From: Candidatus Cloacimonadota bacterium | GTDB lineage: Bacteria > Cloacimonadota > Cloacimonadia > JGIOTU-2 | Direction: 5' to 3' | DNA: 6,393 nucleotides | NCBI GenBank assembly: GCA_021160355.1 | Contig: JAGHCS010000029.1 | Span: 1 to 6,393, forward strand | Shown: piece after piece, positions 1-5,537 of the stretch | Numbering within the stretch: position 1 is the stretch's first letter | How the letters are laid out: every line of letters begins with the position of its first letter | Position numbers and translations under genes: made by a program | The notes under the pieces: model-generated | What the model was told of the DNA's origin: nothing | What the model saw: only the letters and a program-made list of their open reading frames with translations | The model's database searches: none

Positions 1-60
1 ACTTAGGAAAAAATTATGGATAAAGTTATAGTAAATTGTTATGATACTAATTCACAAAAA

Positions 61-64
61 GGAG
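61..64 (+). promoter_or_regulatory. Shine-Dalgarno site that fixes the 2TM gene start
   Basis: GGAG, inside the longer AAGGAGT, lies 6 nt upstream of the ATG at 71. An in-frame ATG at 41 has no comparable site and would place this purine-rich stretch inside the coding region, so 71 is the better start. Confidence 0.75.
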
Positions 65-70
65 TATAAA

Positions 71-355
71 ATGGCGAACTTTGATAAGGATTCAGAAGAA
101 TACAAAAGAGCAAGAGTTCGTGTTGAAGAGATAAGAGGATTCTGGTCGCATCTGGCTGTTTTCATCATTGTAAATATTGGTTTGTTTCTGATTAATATAA
201 TTACTTCCCCTCATCACTTGTGGTTCTACTGGCCTCTTCTTGGATGGGGGATCGGTTTATTCGCTCACGGCTTTCATGTATTTGGAGCTCGCGGTATTTT
301 AGGTAAGGATTGGGAAGAACGCCAGATCAATAAATATATGGATAAGAAGGACTGA
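71..355 (+). CDS. 2TM domain-containing small membrane protein
   Basis: This is a 94-residue protein with two predicted membrane helices. The first is about residues 27-45 (HLAVFIIVNIGLFLINII) and the second about 54-72 (FYWPLLGWGIGLFAHGF). A charged amphipathic N-terminus with the pattern RARVRVEEIRGFW precedes them, and a hydrophilic tail with GKDWEERQINKYM follows. That layout (basic helix ending in a Phe-Trp/Tyr, helix ending in N, a WP..GWGIGL..H second helix, then K-WEER-I) matches the 2TM family (PF13239). Family members occur alone or attached to histidine kinases and other sensors; their molecular role is unknown, so none is assigned. The gene converges on kdsB with 61 bp between stop codons, and no clear terminator is visible there. 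The start is chosen from the Shine-Dalgarno site at 61-64. Confidence 0.85.
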   Translation: MANFDKDSEEYKRARVRVEEIRGFWSHLAVFIIVNIGLFLINIITSPHHLWFYWPLLGWGIGLFAHGFHVFGARGILGKDWEERQINKYMDKKD

Positions 356-416
356 GCTAAATAAGCCTAATCCATTTTTATATTGTAAGTTAGGGAGTGG
401 TTTCTAATACTTTAGT

Positions 417-1142
417 TTATATATTTTTGAGTAATTTTTCTGCTGCCTTGATATCTTCTTCCGTATCGATTCCAAAGCCCTGATGTTCAGTAACTATAAC
501 CTTTATTTTTATCCCGTTTTCAAGTAAACGAAGCTGTTCTAAACTTTCTGTTTTTTCCAGTTTTGATTGCGGAAATTCTGCAAATTTCATAAGAGCATTT
601 TTTCTGAATGCATACACTCCGATATGTGCCAAATAATTAAATTTTTCATCACTTCGAAGATAAGGGATCACAGAGCGGGAAAAATAGATTGCATTACTTT
701 TTTTATCACAAACAACTTTTACTCTATTTGGATTTGCAATTTCTGTTTGTTCAAATAAAGGGTGAGCCAAAGTAACTACAGAAGTTGAACTATCTTGAAA
801 GCATTTCAGAAGTTCTGATAGTTCTTCTTTACCAAGAAAAAGCTCATCTCCCTGTATGTTCACCACAATATCAGTTTCGATAGAGCGGGCGATCTCTGCG
901 ACCCGATCAGAGCCGGACAGATGTTCTTTGTCGGAAATCACTATTTCTCCATTGAAGGATTGAACCTCCTTTACGATCCTCTCATCATCGGTTGCAACGA
1001 TAACCTGACTGAAAAGTTGTGTATCCATCACATTTTCATAAATATGATGTATCAACGTTTTGCCGGCAATTTCTCTCAGGGGTTTGCCCGGAAGCCGTGT
1101 AGAAGCGTATCTGCAGGGAATTATCGCAACAGTTTTTAGCAT
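417..1142 (-). CDS. kdsB: 3-deoxy-manno-octulosonate cytidylyltransferase (CMP-Kdo synthetase)
   Basis: This enzyme couples CTP and Kdo to give CMP-Kdo and pyrophosphate in the cytoplasm, activating Kdo for lipid A/LPS core assembly. The 241-residue length is close to normal for the family. The N-terminal nucleotide-binding signature is PCRYASTRLPGKPL (residues 9-22). Other family motifs follow: VATDDERI (49-56), SGSDRVAEIA (77-86), VNIQGDE (94-100, with D99 as expected metal ligand), HIGVYAFRKNAL (173-184), LEKTESLEQLRLLENG (195-210) and GIDTEED (224-230). The usual Pro after QGDE is Leu101 here. It is the last gene of the leftward operon. Its ATG lies inside the end of etfB, with a 7-bp overlap and an AAGGA site (complement of 1146-1150) within the etfB coding region, which suggests translational coupling. 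Related CMP-sugar synthetases (8-amino-Kdo, CMP-NeuAc) are less likely given the full motif set. Confidence 0.93.
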   Translation of the reverse strand: MLKTVAIIPCRYASTRLPGKPLREIAGKTLIHHIYENVMDTQLFSQVIVATDDERIVKEVQSFNGEIVISDKEHLSGSDRVAEIARSIETDIVVNIQGDELFLGKEELSELLKCFQDSSTSVVTLAHPLFEQTEIANPNRVKVVCDKKSNAIYFSRSVIPYLRSDEKFNYLAHIGVYAFRKNALMKFAEFPQSKLEKTESLEQLRLLENGIKIKVIVTEHQGFGIDTEEDIKAAEKLLKNI

Positions 1143-1915
1143 ATTTCCTTCAAATAATCTGCAAGTTTTTGTGCTACTTCTTCCGGTTCACCTTCAAGCA
1201 TCATAGTCTTCTTTTCCATTGTAGGAGTGAATATTTTCTCGACCCATGTAGGTGAACCATTAAGACCAACTTTTGCTTCATCGAGATGAAGGTCGTCGAA
1301 AGTCCAGACAGGTATTTCCGCTTTTTTTGCTTTCATCTTTGTGCGTAAGGAGGGCAAGCGCGGTTCATTAATGTCTTTTACAACTGTCAGTACTATCGGC
1401 ATTTGGGATTCTACTACATCAAACCCGTCTTCCATCATTCTGTGGGCTGTTATCTTACCGTTTTCAAGAGAATCTATCTTTTTTACAAAAGCGATCTGGG
1501 GAATATCAAGATTGCGAGCAACTCCCGGACCTACTTGGGCAGTATCTCCGTCAATTGCCTGCTTGCCAAAGAGAATGATATCATAATCACCGAGTTTTCG
1601 AATGGCTGCGGAAAGAGTGTAACTTGTTGCCAGTGTGTCCGATCCGGCAAATTTTCTGTCAGAAATAAGAATGGCATTGTCTGCACCAAGGGCTAGTGCT
1701 TCACGAAGTGCTGATTCGACCTGGGGGGGACCCATGCTTATAACTGTGACAGTGCCGCCATGAGCTTCTTTCAAGCGCAATGCTTCTTCCAGGGCATACG
1801 TATCAAAGGGATTTATGATGCTCTCGACACCTTCGCGGATGAGAGTATTATGTTCAGGATTTATTTTTATATCAGTTGTATCGGGTACTTGTTTGATACA
1901 TACAATAATGTTCAT
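1136..1915 (-). CDS. etfB: electron transfer flavoprotein subunit beta
   Basis: EtfB forms a heterodimer with EtfA and passes electrons between dehydrogenases and a redox partner. In many anaerobes the EtfAB pair bifurcates electrons from NADH. The 259 residues cover the whole family. Motifs seen are IVCIKQVPDTTDIKI (4-18), NPFDTYALEEALRLKE (35-50), VISMGPPQVESALREALALGADNAILISD (58-86), FAGSDTLATSYTL (89-101), the AMP/FAD-binding GKQAIDGDTAQVGP (117-130), the ETF-beta signature region RMMEDGFDVVESQMPIVLTV (159-178) and KMKAKKAEIPVWT (193-205). The MGPP, SDR-FAGSDT and DGDTAQVGP pattern resembles EtfB of anaerobic, bifurcating-type complexes such as those of Acidaminococcus and clostridia; bifurcation itself is inferred. 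The start has an AGGAG site (complement of 1921-1925) 5 nt upstream, 12 bp after the rmlA-like stop. No etfA is adjacent on either side. Confidence 0.93.
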   Translation of the reverse strand: MNIIVCIKQVPDTTDIKINPEHNTLIREGVESIINPFDTYALEEALRLKEAHGGTVTVISMGPPQVESALREALALGADNAILISDRKFAGSDTLATSYTLSAAIRKLGDYDIILFGKQAIDGDTAQVGPGVARNLDIPQIAFVKKIDSLENGKITAHRMMEDGFDVVESQMPIVLTVVKDINEPRLPSLRTKMKAKKAEIPVWTFDDLHLDEAKVGLNGSPTWVEKIFTPTMEKKTMMLEGEPEEVAQKLADYLKEIC

Positions 1916-1927
1916 TTCATCTCCTAA

Positions 1928-2998
1928 CTACATGCCGATAATTTTGTCATCTGAACCAAGCAGAAGTGTGCAATCGTTCTTCAGATCGATAGAGCTCAGT
2001 TCAACATTTTTTCCAATAATGCTATTTGTGATCTTGCCCTTCACATTCTGAATAATGGAGTTTTCGAGGATTATGGAATTCACTATTCGGGCGTTCTTTA
2101 CAACAGAGCCATTTCCAAGGCAAGTATTTTCAAGAAGAGTGGCATGTTCGATTTCGCAGTTGTCACCGATTATCACTGGTCCCTTTATTGTGCACTGCTT
2201 CATTTTGGAATCTCTTCCAATATACAATGCTCCATCCAGAATGGATTCCTCATCAAGATCGCTTTCGCCGGCAATATGCCAGCCACTCAGTTTGCTGCAC
2301 AGATACATGTTTGCATCGATAATATCTTTGGGTTTTCCTGTATCCAGCCACTTTCCTTGTAAAATTTCCCCTTTTACCGTCAATCCTTTATCGATAAGTA
2401 CCTGGATCGCATCAGTGATCTCGTACTCGTTTCTCCACGATGGTTTAAGCTCATCTATTGCAGGAAAGACATCTTTATCAAAGATATACACACCTGCAAT
2501 TGCAAGATTTGATGGAGGATCTTTTGGTTTTTCTATAACACTGACAATTCGATCACCATCGAGGACGGCGATGCCAAAGCGTTGGGGTTCATCTACCGCT
2601 TTCAAAATAATGATGCTCGAGGGTTTCTCTTCGTTATATCTACGTACAAGATTCGTCAGATCATCTTCAAAAATATTATCTCCAAGAAACACTAAGAAGG
2701 GTTCGTCTTTGATGAAATTCTGCCCCATTTTGACAGCATGAGCCAGACCTTTTGGAGAATCCTGAACAATATAGGTTACTTTTGCACCAAGCTGTGATCC
2801 GTCACCAACTGTTGCTCTTACCTGATCCTGCATGTAGCCGACTATCAAACCTATCTCAGAGATGCCGAGATTAACAAGCTTCTTTATAATATGGGACACA
2901 ATTGGCACGTTTGCCAAAGGCAGAATGTGCTTTGGCATAGAGTAAGTAAGCGGCTGCAAGCGAGTTCCTTTTCCTGCACAAAGGACTAATGCTTTCAT
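1928..2998 (-). CDS. rmlA: glucose-1-phosphate thymidylyltransferase, long form (sugar-1-phosphate nucleotidylyltransferase)
   Basis: The likely reaction is dTTP plus glucose-1-phosphate to dTDP-glucose, the first step towards dTDP-rhamnose and other deoxysugars of surface polysaccharides; UTP use cannot be excluded. Residues 1-235 form the nucleotidyltransferase domain. It shows LCAGKGTRLQPLTYSMPKHI (6-25), GDGSQLGAKVTYIVQ (65-79), GLAHAV (84-89), FLGDNIFEDDL (104-114, with D107 as expected metal ligand), RFGIAVLDG (140-148), VIEKPKDPPSNLAIAGVYIFD (154-174), NEYEITDAI (190-198) and WLDTGKPKDIIDAN (217-230). Residues about 245-350 show the hexapeptide-like rhythm of a left-handed beta helix (PVIIGDNCEIEHATLLENTCLG and onward). 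At 356 residues it matches the long RmlA type rather than the roughly 290-residue short type. It is the first gene of the leftward operon, with GGAGG (complement of 3006-3010) 7 nt before the ATG. No rmlB, rmlC or rmlD is seen, so the exact product sugar is uncertain. Confidence 0.85.
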   Translation of the reverse strand: MKALVLCAGKGTRLQPLTYSMPKHILPLANVPIVSHIIKKLVNLGISEIGLIVGYMQDQVRATVGDGSQLGAKVTYIVQDSPKGLAHAVKMGQNFIKDEPFLVFLGDNIFEDDLTNLVRRYNEEKPSSIIILKAVDEPQRFGIAVLDGDRIVSVIEKPKDPPSNLAIAGVYIFDKDVFPAIDELKPSWRNEYEITDAIQVLIDKGLTVKGEILQGKWLDTGKPKDIIDANMYLCSKLSGWHIAGESDLDEESILDGALYIGRDSKMKQCTIKGPVIIGDNCEIEHATLLENTCLGNGSVVKNARIVNSIILENSIIQNVKGKITNSIIGKNVELSSIDLKNDCTLLLGSDDKIIGM

Positions 2999-3005
2999 AG
3001 AAAAA

Positions 3006-3010
3006 CCTCC
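3006..3010 (-). promoter_or_regulatory. Strong Shine-Dalgarno site of the leftward operon
   Basis: On the minus strand this reads GGAGG, 7 nt before the ATG at 2998. It is the strongest ribosome-binding site in the window and confirms the rmlA-like start. Confidence 0.8.
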
Positions 3011-3030
3011 GGATGAGCATTATTTGAGAC

Positions 3031-3059
3031 ATTTCAATTTTCGTGATTTTGAGTGTCAA
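3031..3059 (-). promoter_or_regulatory. Candidate sigma-70-type promoter for rmlA-etfB-kdsB
   Basis: On the minus strand a consensus -35 box TTGACA (complement of 3054-3059) is followed, after exactly 17 nt, by TGAAAT (complement of 3031-3036), a 4-of-6 match to the -10 box. Transcription would start near 3024, leaving a leader of about 26 nt that contains the GGAGG site. Spacing and position fit well; the weak -10 keeps confidence moderate. Confidence 0.5.
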
Positions 3060-3130
3060 TGATTAAATGGGTTTGAAGCTTGAGCTGTCTCCGTCTCACT
3101 ATGCTGTAAAAAAATTGAAGAAGGAGAATT

Positions 3131-3151
3131 CACCACTGAGAACACAGAGGG
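3131..3151. repeat. Short intergenic repeat of the 'CACCACTGAGAACACAGAG' type
   Basis: The sequence CACCACTGAGAACACAGAGG stands in non-coding DNA. From memory it closely resembles a widespread intergenic repeat of environmental bacteria of the form ACCAC-GAG-ACACAGAGG. It occurs once here, so membership of a dispersed family is inferred. The reading frame across it on the minus strand (3056-3241) gives a low-complexity peptide and is not called as a gene. Confidence 0.4.
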
Positions 3152-3295
3152 AAGACGAAGGGCGAGGATAGAAAAGAGAGGAGTGAAAAATGATTCGATT
3201 TCAACAATTTTGGGCTGGACTTCATAGAGACGAAGTCGCATGGAGTTCAGTATGAAAAGAGTAAAGAATGAATAAATGTCCCAAATTAATAATGA

Positions 3296-3326
3296 ACCAC
3301 GAAAAACATAAAAAAAACACGAAAAC
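3296..3326. repeat. CACGAAAA-type short tandem repeat
   Basis: CACGAAAA occurs at 3298-3305 and again at 3318-3325, with a degenerate copy (CATAAAAA) starting at 3307. The spacing is thus about 9 to 11 bp. The leading ACCACGAAAAAC resembles dispersed CACGAA intergenic repeats known from many uncultured bacteria. No coding potential is seen. Confidence 0.45.
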
Positions 3327-3364
3327 TTAAAAGGGGATTATCAACGAGTCGAAGTACATATTAA

Positions 3365-3493
3365 GTAACACAAGACCCCGATTTATCATGGCGTATTCCG
3401 ACAGGTCGGAAGGAGACTGATCTTGCGCATCTCAACATACTCAACATCAGTATTCACTCCATTACGCCGAGGTAGATCGGAATTTTGAGTTAC
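3365..3493. repeat. 129-nt imperfect palindrome with a three-way-junction fold (MITE/REP-like or structured RNA)
   Basis: The arms 3365-3395 and 3463-3493 are collinear inverted repeats: over 31 positions there are 23 Watson-Crick pairs, 4 G-T wobbles and 4 mismatches. The paired core includes CCGAT/ATCGG and GGCGTA/TACGCC. Between the arms lie two further hairpins with no gap between them. The first is TTCCGACAGGTCGGAA (3396-3411), a perfect stem of 6 to 7 bp. The second is 3412-3460, in which GGAG pairs with CTCC and ACTGAT pairs with ATCAGT around a 5-nt bulge. The loop of the second holds a 9-bp-period direct repeat, CTCAACAT at 3431-3438 and 3440-3447. Only AT (3461-3462) is left unpaired at the junction. 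No open frame of note and no clear target duplication are visible. It could be a palindromic mobile repeat or a folded leader of the downstream peptidase gene; sequence alone does not decide. Confidence 0.6.
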
Positions 3494-3559
3494 AATTTCT
3501 TTCATTTACCCATTTCCTAATTATAAATTTACTGATTCACTAATCCTTCACTTCACCAA

Positions 3560-3595
3560 TTTCAAATTTCAAGTCTCTATTTTCAAATTTCAAGT
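3560..3595. repeat. 15-bp direct repeat TTTCAAATTTCAAGT, two copies
   Basis: TTTCAAATTTCAAGT is found exactly at 3560-3574 and 3581-3595, a 21-bp period, with a further partial copy (TTCAAA) just after. The tract is very AT-rich. It resembles intergenic filler repeats seen in several AT-rich uncultured lineages. Confidence 0.65.
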
Positions 3596-3668
3596 TTCAA
3601 AAATATTGACGCTATATCTGTAAAAAACAATTTGCAACAGTGATCGAAAAATGTTCCAAGAATCAGAT

Positions 3669-3672
3669 GGAG
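3669..3672 (+). promoter_or_regulatory. Shine-Dalgarno site that fixes the M42 peptidase start
   Basis: GGAG sits 5 nt before the ATG at 3678. The earlier in-frame ATG at 3651 has no purine-rich site upstream, and its extra nine residues lie outside the conserved family N-terminus. Confidence 0.65.
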
Positions 3673-3677
3673 ATAAC

Positions 3678-4715
3678 ATGAAACTAAAAAAGAAATATGT
3701 AGATTTAGCAATTAAGCAGACTGAGATATTATGTCACATTCCCAGTCCCAGTGGTTTTACCGAACGAGCAACGGAACATCTCATTAAAGAATTTAAAAGC
3801 ATGGGTTTCAAACCGAAATATTCTCGCAAACGATCCGTGGTCGTTGATATTGGCGGAGAAGGTGATGCAATCGTTCTTGCTGCACACGTAGATACACTGG
3901 GAGCGATGGTCCGTGCTATAAAAAGAAATGGAAGACTCCGGTTAACTAAGATAGGCGGATACCCGGGCAATAATATCGAAGCAGAAAATTGTATTATTCA
4001 TACGAGATTCGGTCAAACCTTTTCGGGTACAATCCAGATGATCGAACCTGCTGCTCATGTAAATAAGGAACTCGAAAAGGATAAACGGGATGATAAAAAT
4101 CTCGAAGTTGTGATCGATGAAAAAGTGAGTAATGAAAAAGAAGTGGAAAAACTCGGAATATCTGCAGGTGATTTTATCTCTCTTGATCCACGTACTATTA
4201 TTACAAAATCTGGCTTTATAAAAAGCAGACATCTTGATGATAAAGCAAGTGCTGGTATATTGCTGAGTCTTGCGCAAATGGTTGCCGATAAAGAGATCGA
4301 TCTGAAGCGTAAAGTGTACCTGCTCTTTACGACCTATGAGGAGGTTGGACATGGCGGCTCATCCGGAATTCCGAAAGATGCAGTGGAAATGATCTCAGTC
4401 GATATGGGTGCGGTAGGGGATGACTTGAAAACAAATGAGCATAAAGTCTCCATCTGTGCAAAAGACTCCGGAGGACCTTATGATTACGATGTCACGACAC
4501 AACTCATTACACTGGCAAAAAACAACAAGCTCAACTATGCAGTGGATATCTATCCTTTCTATGGTTCGGATGTCGAAGCAACATTGTATGCCGGTTACGA
4601 TATCAAACATGCACTCATTGGTCCCGGTGTTGCTGCTTCTCATGGATATGAAAGAACTCATAAAGAGGGATTGGAGAATACACTTAAATTGCTGATTTTA
4701 TATTTGAAAAAATAA
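3678..4715 (+). CDS. M42 family metallopeptidase
   Basis: This is a cytoplasmic di-metal (zinc or cobalt) aminopeptidase-type hydrolase of 345 residues, the usual size for M42. The expected metal and catalytic residues are present: H70 in LAAHVDTLG, D187 in SRHLDDKAS (bridging ligand), E221-E222 in TTYEEVGHGG (general base plus ligand), D242 in SVDMG and H322 in SHGYERTH. Residues about 75-175 form the inserted dimerisation-type domain. The combination AHVDTLGAMV, GDFISLDP, SGFIKSRHLDDKA, DSGGPYDY and ASHGYERTH recalls the M42 subgroup found beside N-acetylglutaminylglutamine amide (NAGGN) synthesis genes, although the neighbours here do not show that system. Substrate is unknown; general peptide trimming is the default for M42. 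The gene stands alone: 338 bp separate it from the next gene and no terminator is evident. The start at 3678 is preferred over 3651 because of its ribosome-binding site. Confidence 0.88.
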   Translation: MKLKKKYVDLAIKQTEILCHIPSPSGFTERATEHLIKEFKSMGFKPKYSRKRSVVVDIGGEGDAIVLAAHVDTLGAMVRAIKRNGRLRLTKIGGYPGNNIEAENCIIHTRFGQTFSGTIQMIEPAAHVNKELEKDKRDDKNLEVVIDEKVSNEKEVEKLGISAGDFISLDPRTIITKSGFIKSRHLDDKASAGILLSLAQMVADKEIDLKRKVYLLFTTYEEVGHGGSSGIPKDAVEMISVDMGAVGDDLKTNEHKVSICAKDSGGPYDYDVTTQLITLAKNNKLNYAVDIYPFYGSDVEATLYAGYDIKHALIGPGVAASHGYERTHKEGLENTLKLLILYLKK

Positions 4716-5053
4716 AGAGTGAAAGCAGAGTCCATGCACTAGAATTCAGGAGTTATTTCATTGTGAGAAAAACAAGATCAGGTATTCTTTGACTTGCCAA
4801 ATTATTATACACTGAAGAGACAGGTGAGTAGAAGAGAATTGAACTTATTTTAAGGTTGTAATAGAATAATAAAAAATATTTATTATCATAAACCTTGACG
4901 ATATTAATATGGGAATTCCTTTTGCACCTTAATAAAAGTAACTTAGTAATTAAGTTATATTAGTTCAAAGTATATAAGATTGAAAGTAGAATTTTTTATG
5001 TCTATTCTTCATGATTAGTATGAGAACAAGAAAAAAATAGGAGAATAGAAAGC
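4716..5053. other. AT-rich intergenic region / possible long leader of the RRM gene
   Basis: No gene is supported in these 338 bp. A small hairpin lies at 4939-4957 (TAACTTA, loop GTAAT, TAAGTTA). A second stem made only of A-T pairs lies at 4866-4886. AGGAG at 5039-5043 precedes the RRM gene start by 10 nt. No convincing -35/-10 pair was found. Confidence 0.55.
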
Positions 5054-5320
5054 ATGCAAGGTAAAAAACTCTATGTGGGAAATCTTGATTATTCAGTCAC
5101 AAAAGACGATCTCTCTGAATTATTTGCAGAGTTCGGTGAAGTGGTTGAAGTTATTATCATCGATGGAAAAGGTTTTGGATTTGTTGAAATGTCAGAACCT
5201 GCTGAAGCTGAAAAAGCAATTGCTGACTTAGATGGAAAAGACCTTAAGGGTCGCGCCATGAAGGTCAACGAAGCACGTCCGAAAAGAGATAACCGAAGAG
5301 ACTTTAGACGTTCTTACTAA
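5054..5320 (+). CDS. Small RNA-binding protein with a single RRM domain
   Basis: This 88-residue protein is almost entirely one RNA recognition motif. RNP2 is LYVGNL (residues 6-11) and RNP1 is KGFGFVEM (39-46), both close to consensus and keeping the aromatic residues that stack on RNA (Y7, F41, F43). The loop between strands 2 and 3 is very short. Residues 75-88 form a basic, Arg-rich tail (RPKRDNRRDFRRSY) likely to add non-specific RNA contact. Bacterial proteins of this kind, best known in cyanobacteria (Rbp), bind single-stranded RNA and are often cold-regulated; cold regulation here is not shown by the sequence. AGGAG (5039-5043) lies 10 nt before the ATG. The gene appears monocistronic, with an intrinsic terminator 26 nt after the stop codon. 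Confidence 0.93.
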   Translation: MQGKKLYVGNLDYSVTKDDLSELFAEFGEVVEVIIIDGKGFGFVEMSEPAEAEKAIADLDGKDLKGRAMKVNEARPKRDNRRDFRRSY

Positions 5321-5346
5321 AGAATCAAGTATTGTCACTTATGTTT

Positions 5347-5380
5347 GGCATGATCATTAATTTGGTCATGCCTTTTTTTT
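5347..5380 (+). terminator. Intrinsic terminator after the RRM gene
   Basis: GGCATGATC (5347-5355) pairs with GGTCATGCC (5364-5372) as a 9-bp stem with one G-U pair and an 8-nt loop, followed directly by eight T (5373-5380). It is the only strong Rho-independent terminator in the window. Confidence 0.9.
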
Positions 5381-5537
5381 AAGTGAATTTCAGGAATATT
5401 TGCGTAATAGGAAGAATCAGGAGGATTTACTCATTTCCTAACAAGTTCATAAAGACATCACCATTTTCTTGACAGCTAAATATCTAATCATTCACACAAT
5501 ACGTTGATATGAAAATAAGAAATATGAAAAGTTCTGA

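Larger units (their letters stand above)
2999..3677. other. Long divergent intergenic region without a supported gene
   Basis: This 679-bp stretch separates the leftward operon from the rightward peptidase gene. It contains the operon promoter and ribosome-binding site at its left end, then the short repeats at 3131, 3296 and 3560, the palindrome at 3365-3493 and AT-rich DNA up to the peptidase start. A small hairpin, GACTTC (3218-3223) with GAAGTC (3232-3237), is also present. The open frames here are short, overlap repeats and match no family I recognise. Confidence 0.7.

Noticed and set aside
366..394. Inverted repeat CCTAA/TTAGG between the convergent genes as a shared terminator
   Set aside because: Only 5 bp with a 19-nt loop and no adjoining T tract; too weak to call.
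2055..2741. 228-codon open frame on the plus strand
   Set aside because: It is wholly antisense to the RmlA-like gene, whose motifs are intact throughout; the Ser-rich translation is typical of a shadow frame.
3056..3241. 61-codon open frame on the minus strand in the intergenic region
   Set aside because: It runs across the CACCACTGAGAACACAG-type repeat and gives a low-complexity peptide; it also overlaps the operon's -35 box. Repeat-derived.
4866..4886. 8-bp A-T stem ATAATAAA/TTTATTAT as terminator of the M42 gene
   Set aside because: It contains no G-C pairs, has no T tail and lies 150 nt after the stop codon; likely a by-product of AT richness.
4895..4900. TTGACG as -35 box for the RRM gene
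   Set aside because: At 16-18 nt downstream the sequence is CCTTTT-like with no -10 resemblance.
5469..5474. Perfect TTGACA -35 box upstream of the DUF2877 gene
   Set aside because: No acceptable -10 box occurs 16-18 nt downstream; the nearest AT-rich match (CACAAT, 5495-5500) needs a 20-nt spacer.
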